A program made the translations under genes and the position numbers. 64,000 nt of DNA from Conoideocrella luteorostrata (taxonomy: Eukaryota > Ascomycota > Sordariomycetes > Hypocreales > Clavicipitaceae), in contig JASWJB010000142.1 of assembly GCA_032433595.1 (NCBI GenBank), positions 1 through 64,000 on the forward strand. The letters are read 5' to 3'. Positions 12,328 through 23,319 of this stretch are shown here, in pieces. Each line of letters opens with the position of its first letter. The stretch's first letter is position 1. The notes beneath the pieces were generated by a model. The model searched no databases. It saw only the letters and a program-made list of their open reading frames with translations, and had not been told where the DNA came from.

Positions 12328-13052
12328 GAAACGCAATCTTTACCACACATGTAGCTCGGCGTATATATCATGTATCTAGCTCTCTGGACATAAATGTTTC
12401 GTGTGGCTTGACTAAGCATGCAGCTTACTGTTCTGTCGTTATGCACACAATAGTGAGACACGAAATCCCAATACTACATTTGAGATCTATCTTTGCCACG
12501 TGTTTCATGAGCCCTTATTTTTGTGGCCGATCTCCCGCCTGCGTGTAAGTGAACCTTCTGATTTGGGCCCTGGCTCAGCCTGCAAGGACGTAAACTAGTG
12601 CCACCTAAAATACAGCGTCCAACAACTCCATTGACCATCAACTATCCAAATCTACCCTGTACTCCGCCTCTGGTTAAGACGATGCATCATTTGTTCCCAT
12701 TACTCATCCCAAACTAGGGTGGTGGACGCCTTGACATACGAACTATAACCGTAACCATGATTACCCCTCACAAAATCACTAGAGAAAGATAACAAATTTA
12801 CTCAAGAACAAACCACAATCCACCAGTGCTACGTCGGTATTAAAAACTGTAGCACAACATCACAAGCGGACAAGATCATCAGCGCAAGCTTAGTAGTCTC
12901 TTTCTTTATTCACAGACATTCTCAACCTAAATATATACCAACTAGAGAACTCGCCATGAATGACTGACCTACAGCCGCAAGCTATATACGCTGTGATCCC
13001 CCCAATTACCCCATATATTCACGAATGGTTTTATTTTAGGTGCGAAAGACCC
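12328..13052. other. Convergent intergenic region
   Basis: It lies between the 3' ends of the first (plus) and second (minus) HsbA genes. No gene is seen; it should contain both 3' UTRs. Confidence 0.6.
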
Positions 13053-13565
13053 TTAACCACCATAAGCCTTCACAGCTCTGGCAAAGTCATCATCGATGCC
13101 CTGAACCAGCGCCTTGGAAACGGGCTGCAAATCCGCAGGAACCTTCTCAATGATTGCGGCGGAGAGGTTCGCGGTGGCCGCTCGCAGATCCTTGGTGAGG
13201 CCTAAAGTAATAGGAGTCACGATGAAAAGCTTGTCAAACTTGGGCTTGGCAGCGATCAGAGTATCGATAGTCTGAGTCGAATCCTCTGCGAGATCTGCAG
13301 TGGACTCAGCGATGATGAGGGTATCATCGAAGCTGAGAGGGTTGGACTTCTTTGCGGCGTCGGTACCGGCCTTGATGGAGGTCTGGAGCTTGTTTGATGC
13401 GCCGAGGATAGGAATGGCGGCGAAGAGGTCGCCTTTGAAGCTGGCGAGAGTGTTGTTCAGGGCAACCAAGTCCTTGGTGATGGTGATGAGGGCGTTGTTG
13501 ATGCTGGTGACGTCTGCGACGGCAGAGACTGCGAAGACAACCGGCAGGATAGTCTTGAGCAACAT
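13053..13565 (-). CDS. HsbA-family secreted protein (2), cysteine-free mature chain
   Basis: Intronless gene for 170 residues. The ATG at 13565 is chosen because it opens a clean signal peptide (MLLKTILPVVFAVSAVA); the further upstream in-frame ATG at 13631 adds residues that break the signal. The mature protein has the HsbA helical pattern (TSINNALITITKDLVALNNT, LIAAKPKFDKLFIVTP, ATANLSAAIIEKVPADLQPV, KALVQGIDDDFARAVKAYGG). Unlike its two neighbours it has no cysteine after the signal peptide, and it runs on the opposite strand, so it is the diverged member of this three-gene group. The role is inferred to be cell-surface or secreted adhesion to hydrophobic substrates. Confidence 0.82.
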   Translation of the reverse strand: MLLKTILPVVFAVSAVADVTSINNALITITKDLVALNNTLASFKGDLFAAIPILGASNKLQTSIKAGTDAAKKSNPLSFDDTLIIAESTADLAEDSTQTIDTLIAAKPKFDKLFIVTPITLGLTKDLRAATANLSAAIIEKVPADLQPVSKALVQGIDDDFARAVKAYGG

Positions 13566-13689
13566 GATGCAGGGTTGAAGCTGGGTTAGGGGAAGGAAAG
13601 AAAGAATGGAGTGGTATGGATATGGTTTCAAAGAAAGGGCAAAGAAAGTCGATATTCGGGGGGGGGCTCAGAGGATACTGCACAGAGCA

Positions 13690-13697
13690 TTTATAAG
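13690..13697 (-). promoter_or_regulatory. TATA-like box of second HsbA gene
   Basis: On the minus strand the sequence reads CTTATAAA about 125 bp upstream of the ATG at 13565, the same spacing as in the first HsbA gene. Confidence 0.45.
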
Positions 13698-14498
13698 AGC
13701 GATATGGGTAGAGGGAGTTCTGCTTCGACAGGCACCCCTGCAGCACCTTCATCTTAGCTTGCCGAGCCCGGGAAACCATATGGCCACTTCCATAAGCCAT
13801 ATCCATTAGATTCGCCGATTGACGCCACTAGCTGCCTAGCATATTCTCTCTGCTAGTTGTGTTCCATCAGTATACTACACATGCGGATTATATCCATGTG
13901 CCTCGGTGCTTACCATTGCATCATCGTCCGATTGCTTACGCGACAACGTTCTCGATTGCTCCTCATCTTAACCAAGTGTTTCAAAGACAATGTTTAAAAA
14001 AGGCTAAAAAGCAAAAAGCAAGAAATAGCGAGAGCTATTATAGGCTGCGAGACCGGGAGTAGGAATGCCACCCTGCACGTGAAGGCGTATTGGAACCTGA
14101 TTTGAACAGGGGGGATCACTGGCTGCTAACGCGACAGGGTGCGATCATGCACTTCACCGTGTTACTAGCTGATTGCCGAGACGAACAAGGTCTAGCCCGT
14201 CTACCCCGGATTCTAAGGGTAGCAAAGTAATTTTGAGAGGGTAAGGTAATATACCGTCCAGGCTGCAAATTGAATCCGTGCACTCTGGCACATGAATCGT
14301 CATTCTGCATTCAGACGACACATGTCTGAAATGTGGATGCAGAACGCATGTGCCTGCAACGCTGCTCGATTCCATCACACACTAAGACATGGCGTCTTTA
14401 ATCTTTCACTAGTAACCCGGGCAAGTCGGGTTAGCGTTGCGATGAGAATCAAGTTGAAGATCGGAAGACATGTGTGCGCGATGGTTGATCCTTCATAT
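13698..14498. other. Divergent intergenic region between HsbA genes 2 and 3
   Basis: No gene is visible. The region separates two divergently transcribed HsbA genes and should hold their promoters. Confidence 0.55.
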
Positions 14499-14504
14499 TA
14501 TAAA
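14499..14504 (+). promoter_or_regulatory. TATA box of third HsbA gene
   Basis: TATAAA lies about 180 bp upstream of the ATG at 14683. A perfect copy of the dispersed 9-mer tacggagta follows at 14516-14524. Confidence 0.45.
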
Positions 14505-14682
14505 GCTCTTTGCTATACGGAGTACAGAGAGTGTGTAACCAAAAGCAGTATTAATTAACCAGAGAACCTTCAAGTTTCCATCTTGCAAAAAAAAAAAAAA
14601 ACACCACCAAGCCATACTCTCTGCAAATCTCACTTGTTTTTTTTCCCTTCTGCCCTCACTTGACAGATTCAACTTCTCCATC

Positions 14683-15213
14683 ATGAAGTTCACCACTCCA
14701 CTTGCCTTCCTCTGCGCCATCTCCAGCGCTAGCGGTCTCGTCATCGTCCGCGACCTCAAGACCGTCACCGGTGCCCTCTCGTCAGTTCAGACTGGAATTG
14801 ATAACCTAGACGCTGCTTTCAAGCAATGGACGTCAGACCTTGCACCGCTCCTTGATGCTGCCAACAAGCTGAATGCCGCCATCACCGGCGGTACCAGCAC
14901 CGTCTCCGGCACCACGCCACTCACCCTCATCGAAGCCATCAGGATCATCAGGCCTGTTCAAGAGCTTGAGGACCATGCCAAAACTCTCGTTAGCACCCTC
15001 AAGGGTAAAAAGCAGCAGATTGTGCAGGCCAACCTGTGCCAGATTATCTCATCGCAGATTGGTACCATCGACACCAACAGCCAAGCTCTTACCAAGGCAA
15101 CTGTCGCCAAGGTTCCGCAGGTGGCTCAGGGTGTGGCCACGCAGGTAGCTAAGGGGATTTTGGATGTCCTTGCCGATGCCAAGAATGAGTTTTCGGCCCA
15201 AAACTGCAAGTAA
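14683..15213 (+). CDS. HsbA-family secreted protein (3)
   Basis: Intronless gene for 176 residues with signal peptide MKFTTPLAFLCAISSASG, almost the same start as the gene at 11770. The mature chain follows the HsbA pattern (ALSSVQTGIDNLDAAFKQW, then DTNSQALTKATVAKVPQVAQ) and keeps two cysteines, at NLCQII and at the C-terminal QNCK, matching the FEC and ANC positions of the first gene. It is evidently a tandem duplicate of that gene. The 5' leader is pyrimidine- and A-rich, as in strongly expressed secreted-protein genes. Function is inferred from the family: secreted surface-active protein on wall or substrate. Confidence 0.87.
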   Translation: MKFTTPLAFLCAISSASGLVIVRDLKTVTGALSSVQTGIDNLDAAFKQWTSDLAPLLDAANKLNAAITGGTSTVSGTTPLTLIEAIRIIRPVQELEDHAKTLVSTLKGKKQQIVQANLCQIISSQIGTIDTNSQALTKATVAKVPQVAQGVATQVAKGILDVLADAKNEFSAQNCK

Positions 15214-15983
15214 TGCATAGATGCATAAATGGCGGGAAATGGAACATTGAGCTGACGAAGTGACCGGCGCTGTTGCCCAAGAAGTGGGCACAAATAGTAC
15301 ATAGCAATACGTGGTAGAAATGAAATGTTTACCGTTGTTGACCTTACACAATCTTGTACTTTGTGAGGACAGAAAAGCTGAACTCCGAACGTGACTGGTG
15401 GTGTTATGTTACGTCACGGATGCTGCGAAAGAGTAATTGACTGTTGCCAGGTGGTTTGCGCAAGGAATTGAAGCTAAGCAAGGCGTCTGTTGGATAGAAG
15501 AGTGACGGCTTTGTTGATGCGGTAGCCTGGACAACCAATGCCAGCAACGAGGTCAAAGTAACATGATTAGGTACCGCTCGTTGAAGATTATCATTTTGTT
15601 GGGCCAGCCTGGCCAATCTAGAATACTGCTACACCATGCCCAGCATTACTGTTCCAAATAAAACGAGCTCAACCAGTCCAAATCACGACTTGACCAACTG
15701 GCAAGCCGAAAGAATAAAAAAGGAGAAAGAGAAAGCAAATAAAACGCACGGGATATAGTTTGCCCCTGAATCGCCCCTGAATTGCCCGTGTCCAACAGAA
15801 ACGCCATGTATGAACGAAATCCGCTCACGTAGAAAAGCCGATCCCTCGCATTCCAGACTGAATGTCATATTACTCACTGTTTTATCCCCATACTCGCCTA
15901 AGCCTTATCTTCCGGGCCCTCGTGCCCCTCAGTGTGCCGCTGCAGCTCCATTTCATTCCGCGTACGCCGACTCTTGACCCTGC
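15214..15983. other. Intergenic region
   Basis: Convergent 3' ends of the third HsbA gene and LST8. No gene is supported. Confidence 0.6.
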
Positions 15984-17141
15984 CTAACGCGTCTCCGAGT
16001 AATCATTCAGCGCGACACATACAGCACCCCGGTGATGTCCGTTATACTGGCGAATAATCTGCTGGCTGTGCACCTCCCACAGCCGAGCATAATGATCAGA
16101 ACACGCTGTCACCAAGTATGCCGAATCAGCGCTGAATGCACAATCCCACACCCAACGCTGATGGCCGGTTAGTGTGGCTTCGAGAGGGAATGGTTTAGGA
16201 TCCTTTTCGCCCTCGTCGCGTGGCTTAGTATTGTTGACCTCCCAAATCTTGGCCGTGTGGTCCGCACTACACGTCGCGAGTTTCTTTACATCTGGCGACA
16301 GGAGAACGCGGGTGATGTATTCTTTGTGGGCGTTGAAATGCGTGACGGGCATAATTTGGGTTTGGTCGTAGGTTTGTTGTAGTTTCCACACAAAAACGTT
16401 TCCCTGCTTGGGGGGTTAGTCTGCCCATCACAACAGTCGGAATGCGGGTTTTCTCGTCTAGGTTAACGTACGGATGTGTTGGCTGCACAGAGCAGCGATC
16501 CGTCACTAGCAACGGTGACACTTGACACTGGAACGTCCTCCTCCGGGAGAAGTTCATGCGCGCATGTATTCTCGGCTAGATCCCATATCCTCACGCTACC
16601 CGCTCTATCGCAACTGATAATCTCGCCTTGATTCGGATGGATGACCACGTCATTAGCGGGAGACCCATGGTTGTAACTGCGTTGGATGGAGCCGGTCCTT
16701 GTTTCCCAAATCTTGACAGTGCCGTCTTCGGAGCTAGTGACCATCCATTTGCCCTCACAATGAAAAGCTACGCCAGTAATATTCCCCGTGTGACCTTCGA
16801 ATGTCAGTAGAGGGTTAGGATTTGTAGACTTGATGTCATAGAGCTTGACGGTGTGGTGGCCAGCGGCGGCAAGGAACCGCTTGTCGGGAGAGATGCAGAG
16901 TCGATTAACTTGGGAGTCGGGATGCTGGATGGTGCGAGAGCAGATGCCAGAGAGAGCTTCCCAGAATCTGTTGCCTAGTTAGCGAACCGAGGTTGTTGGC
17001 ATGCGAGTGCGGGTTGAGGTGAGGAGAGTCGCAAACCTGATGGTGTGGTCATATCCCGCTGTTGAAGCTCGAGTTAGCACGCGACCGCGCCGCAACGGTG
17101 CTGGGGGAAGAATTCGCACCAGTGCAAAGAATGACAGACAT
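15984..17141 (-). CDS. LST8: WD40 TOR-complex subunit LST8
   Basis: LST8 binds the TOR kinase domain in TORC1 and TORC2 and is needed for nutrient signalling. Four exons (17120-17141, 17037-17058, 16472-16967, 15984-16403) give 319 residues, close to the family length. Two 22 bp mini-exons encode the N-terminus MSVILCTAGYDHTIRFWEA, which is diagnostic for LST8; phases agree across all three introns (donors GTGCGA, GTTTGC, GTACGT). WD repeats cover the whole protein, with landmarks VTSSEDGTVKIWETRTGSIQ, CDRAGSVRIWDLAENTCAHE, TCSADHTAKIWEV and TGHQRWVWDCAFSADSAYLV. There is no extra domain. The gene appears intact and constitutive. Confidence 0.95.
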
Positions 17142-18496
17142 CACGGCGCCCTGCAGACTGAATAATCGTACACTTGCGCTTCGCGGTTGGTAGAGGAGCA
17201 GGACCCAGCGCTGCGAATGCCGCGAGCTTTTCGGGGTCACGCCGTGTTGGGCACTCGCTCAGGAATGTATGAAATGTTCAGCCAATTATTGAGATGCTCG
17301 TAGTAGCAATCGTATCCGGAGTCGCATTCGCAGTCGTAGTCACAGTCGTGGTCGTGATCGCTGCCACAAGACAGAGAAGCAAACGGTAAACAAGTGGTCA
17401 ACCGGGCAGAGGAGCTGGAGATGGAGCTGGAGCTGGAGCCTGGACTGGAAGTGTGTCAGGCTCCTCCCCTCTGGTTGCCTGCCGCTTGACCACCCACCCC
17501 ACCTGGAAGTTTACCACCACAAACTTGGCAGCGATCCCCCAACGTTTACAACGAGGAGTTTGTAGGATTCACGGATGACAGATGGCACAACACAGGCGTG
17601 AATATTGTGAATCCCAGAGTTAGTGATTGCTTAGCAACTCTACAACGTCCATCAGGCCAAGCGGCGCTGTGTAGGCTTGTCTCGTCGACCGTTCGACAGC
17701 AAGCATCGTGAACCGCCGAACTCCATATCATCGGAATCTAGAGTCCTCTTCCAATAACATACCACAATCCAAGACGAGCCGTGGTCAATTTTCAAGGGCC
17801 ATGAAGCGCGTGGCATCTTCCCAGGCAGCTCATTATGCCCAAAGTCATCTTGTTCGAGTTCTTCCAACTACATGACTGGCCCTCCTCATTAATGTCACAT
17901 CGCAAGACCCTTTCGAGCCCTCCTACCATCCTCCTTCTCAGTCTTTGGCTCCGTGGAAGCAGTGCTAGTTTCTTGTCCTCTGATTATTAGCACTCGGTGT
18001 CTCGGAACCACCGGAACCACCAGCCCGCACTATAGTAGCCTCGCTCGAGGGCACATTTGTCGTCTAAGTCGATGAACGCCACAGCAAATGGCATCAACAT
18101 GCTATGATACAAAAGCATAGTTTTGTAGAAGATTGGAACTGGTACATTCATGCAATTCGCAGACTGGTCCGGCGACACAATTTCACTACGAGCCACAGTG
18201 GAAATTCGGGATTATAGAGCGAGCCGTTATCATTTCATATCCTGGCCAAAAGAAAACAAAGACAAGGAAAAAAGGGATTCCATCAGTCGATATCTCAACA
18301 ATGCAACCCGTTGTGTAGCTAATAAACGCCTAGGCTATCCATACTCCTCCTATCCTCAAGCAAGACTGCAAAGTGCACAATGGAAAACGTATAACTGAGA
18401 AAGAAGGCATTGCGTCTCTACAAAAACCCGAGAGTCCGATTTTCAACTAAAGAAAGCGCGCGAAAAGCAGCCAGATGATGTGGCAAATCGTGGCGA
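17142..18496. other. Intergenic region with simple repeats
   Basis: No gene is supported. It contains an imperfect purine-rich ctggag run near 17411-17440 and an imperfect 6 bp-periodic cgtag/cagtcg run near 17290-17365, both in the LST8 upstream region. Confidence 0.55.
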
Positions 18497-20564
18497 TCAT
18501 AACACTGGCGCAGTCGCTATCAGAGCGGACATGACGGCCACTCCGCCAAGAGCAGCATAGCCAAACACCTCAGCCGCTCGTCGCAAACGTTTCGCAGGAC
18601 GTACCGAAGTAGAGCCACCGGCTTCAAATATATTATCAGAGACTTCTACAGACGTAGCTGAAGTGGGCGCTGAGCTAGGCGCTCCTACGGCCGTCTCAAG
18701 CTGGGTCTGGGATGAATTGGGCTCAATCTCGTTTGGTAAAAGTGCCGAGATCTCTTCAGCCTTCCTCTTGCTCGGAAGGTGGCTCATGGGAGACTGGTCC
18801 ATCAAATGCTCTTCTTCCACAGAGTTCGATTCCTTTTGAGTTTCTTTCATCTCCACAGTGACCGGACTACCATCCAGTAGACCAGCAGCTCTTTTGCTCA
18901 TTTCATACGTGAATGCGGACGTATCGTCCAAAAGGTCCTCTTGAGCTGGTTCTGATTGTGTATCGTTGTCATCTATCGGTGATTGCAGGAACTTCTCGCC
19001 AGACGCCAGCAAGTCAGCGGTACTAATGCAAGTTTGAGGTGCAGAGCCGCTTAAAATGCTTGCATGGCAGGCAAATGAAGCTAAGCCGTCATCTTCAACG
19101 ATATCGTCGACGTCGTATTGTGCGTCGTTCTCGCTATCATTGTCCAAGTCCAGCTGAGCTCGACGATTGTACGCTCGAGCAGCAAAGTATTCAGCCTTGC
19201 CAGACTTAGCTCCTAGGTCATCAGCAGAAACGCACCCATTGCCAGACGGTGTGGCAAAGGCAGCCGTTGGAAGGTCCTCTACTCTCATCGTAGGGGATGT
19301 GGCGACGTTTGTCAGTTTTTCGTCTCTGTCGTCTAAATCTAGACCTCTTTCTGATAGACCTTCCGAGAGGACTTCTGAGATCGAAGGGAATTCATTATTA
19401 TCGTCCTCGTCGGACTCTGAGTGAGAGCAGTCGGTGCTCGACCTCAAGTGACGTGGTGATTTGGAAACGGACGAAGAATCTCGATGCAGCCCCGAGTTAT
19501 TCTCATCCACATCGCAACCCATAAAGTCTTCATCCATATAAGACAGCGCTTCCTCGTCTGTATCAAACATGATGGAGGAGTTGGAGTTGTGTGGGCTAGT
19601 GACTGCTTCTCTCGCTTTGTCGGCGCCGTCCGCTTCACCCGATGCGCATTGCGGAGATATATCTTCGCAAGGAAATTGATTCTCAATGATGAGTTCGTCA
19701 GGTTTGTCTTGGTTCATGGTCAAGTCCATTATCTCTCTCACGACTGGGGTATCATCGCCAGTCAGGTCAATAGCGCCGAAAATAGCTTGCTTTATATGTC
19801 GCGATGGAGTCACGCCGGCTTTTTGCAGGAGGGCAACTGTTGTGTCAACAGCGTCATCTATGCCACTGACGCTCTCCTCCTCATCTGTTGAATCAGGAAC
19901 CTTGAAAACAACGGGCCGCTCCTTGGGACTACCAAGCAGTTAGATTCTGTTTATGTTTGAAAATTAGTTAGAAATCTACTCACTTTAACAGACCATACTT
20001 GAGCTTAACCTTCATTTGACAAGGCTGAAACACATCCACTCCCTTTTCAATGGGGATTCCAAACCGGATTATATCATCGGAGCATATCTTTCGTGGCTGG
20101 CGTTCACAGAGGCGGCTGTTATTCAAGTACGTTCCATGCAATGAGCCAATATCAACTATCCCCACAGTCTATATGAAATGTCAGTGGTTTGTTTTAGGGA
20201 AAAGCAGTAAGCAATTTATACAAAGGTGAATCGAGAAAAGGGGAGACTCAATAATACGTACGTTGTCTTTTGGAGAAAGAATAAGCCTGGCATGATTTCG
20301 AGACATGACAGGAGAGTCAAACCATCCATTACTTGGCCCTGCAACTAATCTAGCATCACGTTTTGTACTTCGTCCGACATCGAGCGACGGTCTGTTTTTC
20401 GTTAAAAAGATATGCCGATCGGAAAATCGATCACTTGAAGCTGGCTTGACGGCTTCAAGCACAACTCGTACTGTGTAATCACGAATGTCAGTATATATGA
20501 GTGGGTACGCATTCATGCTGAGCGTGAACGAACCTTCGTCAGTGTATCGCGGTTCCATTGCCAT
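18497..20564 (-). CDS. Tail-anchored FHA-domain protein
   Basis: Protein of about 637 residues from three exons (20262-20564, 19984-20168, 18497-19922). The FHA domain, which binds phosphothreonine, occupies roughly residues 25-160: LDVGRSTKRDARL, SPVMSRNHARLILSPKDN and DIGSLHGTYLNNSRL carry the conserved GR, S-x-x-H and G-T-x-x-N positions. A long acidic, Ser/Asp-rich, probably disordered region follows. The last ~25 residues (VFGYAALGGVAVMSALIATA) form one membrane helix, so the protein should be tail-anchored with the FHA domain in the cytosol. This plan recalls SLMAP/PRO45 of the STRIPAK complex, but there is no clear coiled coil, so orthology is not claimed. Exon 1 to exon 2 is clear (GTACGT...ATATAG). 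The second intron (donor GTGAGT at 19983) keeps frame only with the unusual acceptor CAAG at 19923, so that junction is provisional. Confidence 0.8.
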
Positions 20565-23319
20565 GTTTGCTGCAATGCGCTATCACATAAGGCACAGCAC
20601 GACTGAATTATTTTCTAAGAAGAGAGAGAGACTAATGTCGGAAGTCTTGGAGAAAAACGTCGATGGAAGTGGCGAATTGAGGCTGTTTCACGATGACAAG
20701 ACCCAAGCCTCACAGTGCGGATGTTACGGACATGACCAAAACTGTAGGTAGTTGGGTCATGCACGTTGACGATACGGGAGACTGGGCGAGGGCCAAGACC
20801 GTGGTCAACAAAAGCTGAAGAGTAGGATTAAAGAGTGAAGGAATCGGCGCCTTGGTTGGATAAAAAAAAAGAAGAAGACGAAAAAGAAGACCAGACGAAG
20901 TGATGAAGAGGGGAGAAGGGTGAGCAGGCCGTATACTAGACACCAAGGTTCAGTTTGGGGAGGTGGGGGAGGGGAGAGTTGACACTTGCTGGCGGCGGTG
21001 CGTATGAGGTGCTTACCGAAGTGCGGTACTTCACCTACGAGTCACTTTCTACACGATTTTAGGCAGCAGGGCTGTCTGGCAGTCACTGATAAGGCTTTCG
21101 GTTGTAGACCACTGGCTGTGCCTTATCGGAGCTATGGCGGGGTTCGAGACTGCGGAAAGTCCAGAGTACAGAGCTCGTAGGTACAGTGTGAGGTGAGCTG
21201 CGTGAGCGTTTCCAGTCGTCATGCTACGCGGTTTGGGATGCATGAATTCTAAAACCCCAAAACTGATGATGAGCAACCTGAAGCGCATGAATAAATAACT
21301 CCTGCGGGGAACTATGCCACACCGGGCAGGCGCCTTCAAATCGAGAGGTCGAGAAGCAGCGACCGACTAGTATCCATAGCTCTGGAAAGCAGGGCTGACG
21401 AAGAGTTGTATACTAACTAGTATTACTGTGGCATGGCCATTTATGCACCGACCGACTTTTGGAGTGTGCTTATCCCCGACACGTCAAGTCGCTGTCGACT
21501 CTAGTACCACTTAAAGCATACGTCGAGACAACAATTAAGGCGGTTACAGTGCTACCTTGCTGCCTTGCTGCCTTGCCTTCCTGCCTGTTCTCGGTTCATC
21601 ATTAAGTCATGCCATGAAGCAGGGTGGGGGCTGCATTGACGTCGGCCAACAGCGTCGGGTGCGACAAGTAGATACTGCATGTCCTTCATAAATGCTGCAG
21701 GGGAAAACACAGAACGCCACATTCAACATGAAGTATAATTTGCACAGATGCTGTCGATATTATAGGCAAAAATCTTGGTTTGCCGTCAGTCTCAGAGCAG
21801 CTCGGAAGGTCTGGAGCGATTGTGAATAAGTGATCCCCCGCTCTCCACATAGCTAAAGCCCACTTGGTCCTTATACCATGCCGCCTTTTGACCAGGCTTT
21901 GCATCTCCATGTTTTGTCTACCGAGTGGTTATGCATCTCCACAAAAATCGGCGTCCTGTGATCATCAATAGTCGGTCCAGCACACCCAACGCCGTACCAG
22001 GGCGGCACACACGCACCACACCATTTCATCACCTGCTGGGAGTGAACCCATCCAACCATCGCATTAGGCGCAAGCACGACCAGGCATGGCTACGGCTTAG
22101 TTCCGCTGACAGCCGCCGCACAACCGGGCTGCAAATACGAAAGCATGAAGATAAACAAAAGGGTTTAGTATCACTCTCACAAGCGGCAGAGCATGAAGAT
22201 TCCTCGGGTAATTCCGATTTTGAAGGACTCTGTTTTAAAAGGAAAGACATATTGTACGAAGTACATGATCTGATCGAGTACGTAATGGTGGTTGTGGGTA
22301 GTTATGACGTCGCCGACCATCTACGGAGTAATGTTGGTCTTAAAATCGCATGGCGAGAAGCCACCCACGGTCTGCCCCGCAAGAATGACAGGTTCGGCCA
22401 CTGCATTGCGCTTTAGGGTTAACACCACGGAGTATCCAGAGCCCATACCGGAGTGTAGACTTCGCTCCTTGGCAACTGAAGTATTTACTGCGACTGATCT
22501 TGAGCTGATCAGGGTTTATTTGAGAGTGGGTGACTCATGTTGGGCTCAATCTATACTTAGACTTCGAAACTTTAACTTACGCTTGCTAATATGTCACAAG
22601 GAGTGTCACAAGCCAGCCAACCTTAGGCGACTAGTAAGACATGCTATGGTACTCTGTATTAGTTGCTGTGCCGTCGGATTGTAGCCCGAGGGCGTAGTTA
22701 ACAAAGAGTAATATTGGTCTTACCATTGCCATCAACTCCCAGGTACTTAGGTACCTACAAACGGTCTGGTGCTGCAACCTCAGCAAAAGTCCGAAGGCTT
22801 GGCTTGGGTCATGCCCCGGCCCGTCATTCCCACGCACAACGCCACCCGTGAATGTATGCGATTAATTATCTTCACCTCGTCCTCTTTACCGCCTTTCTAT
22901 TCCCTACCTCTTCCTCGACGCCTAATCATACTAGAGCCTTGCGCCGTATTTGTACCCAGCAGCCGGTACTATTCTTGAACGGCATAATTTCGCCACGTCA
23001 AAACCAACCAACTTTGTTTACCTCATTATTCCCTAATGGAGCTTATGCTTCCCAGGATTTTTGACAACGCAAATAAAGACGACACCCGCCATCTGCAGAC
23101 CACTCTGATACCACCGACGTGACACCAGGAGGCTTGCTTCAGGCAAACTCCCAAAATACCGACAATTCTTAGCCCATAGCCTGCGCCAGGGGGATTGATT
23201 GAGGCTGAGGGCCTTCCTGACCGAGCTCAAGCTCAGTTGCCTGCTATCTCAATCCGAGACGCGCGCGCATTCCCACCCGTCGCTCGACCGTAACGAGGTC
23301 GTCCCAATACACACACACC
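20565..23319. other. Intergenic region without a supported gene
   Basis: About 2.75 kb between two divergent genes. Frames such as 21925-22416 lack family resemblance and codon character. A perfect tacggagta copy lies at 22322-22330. The last ~250 bp are CT- and CA-rich (ending acacacacacc before the ATG) and look like the leader of the IFRD gene. Confidence 0.55.

Noticed and set aside
11101..12336. 411-codon open frame on the minus strand
   Set aside because: It is antisense to the first HsbA gene and its promoter, has no family character, and owes its openness to the GC-rich codon use of the real gene on the plus strand.
21925..22416. 163-codon plus-strand frame
   Set aside because: Mixed composition with no conserved pattern, in a region with several equally long frames on both strands.
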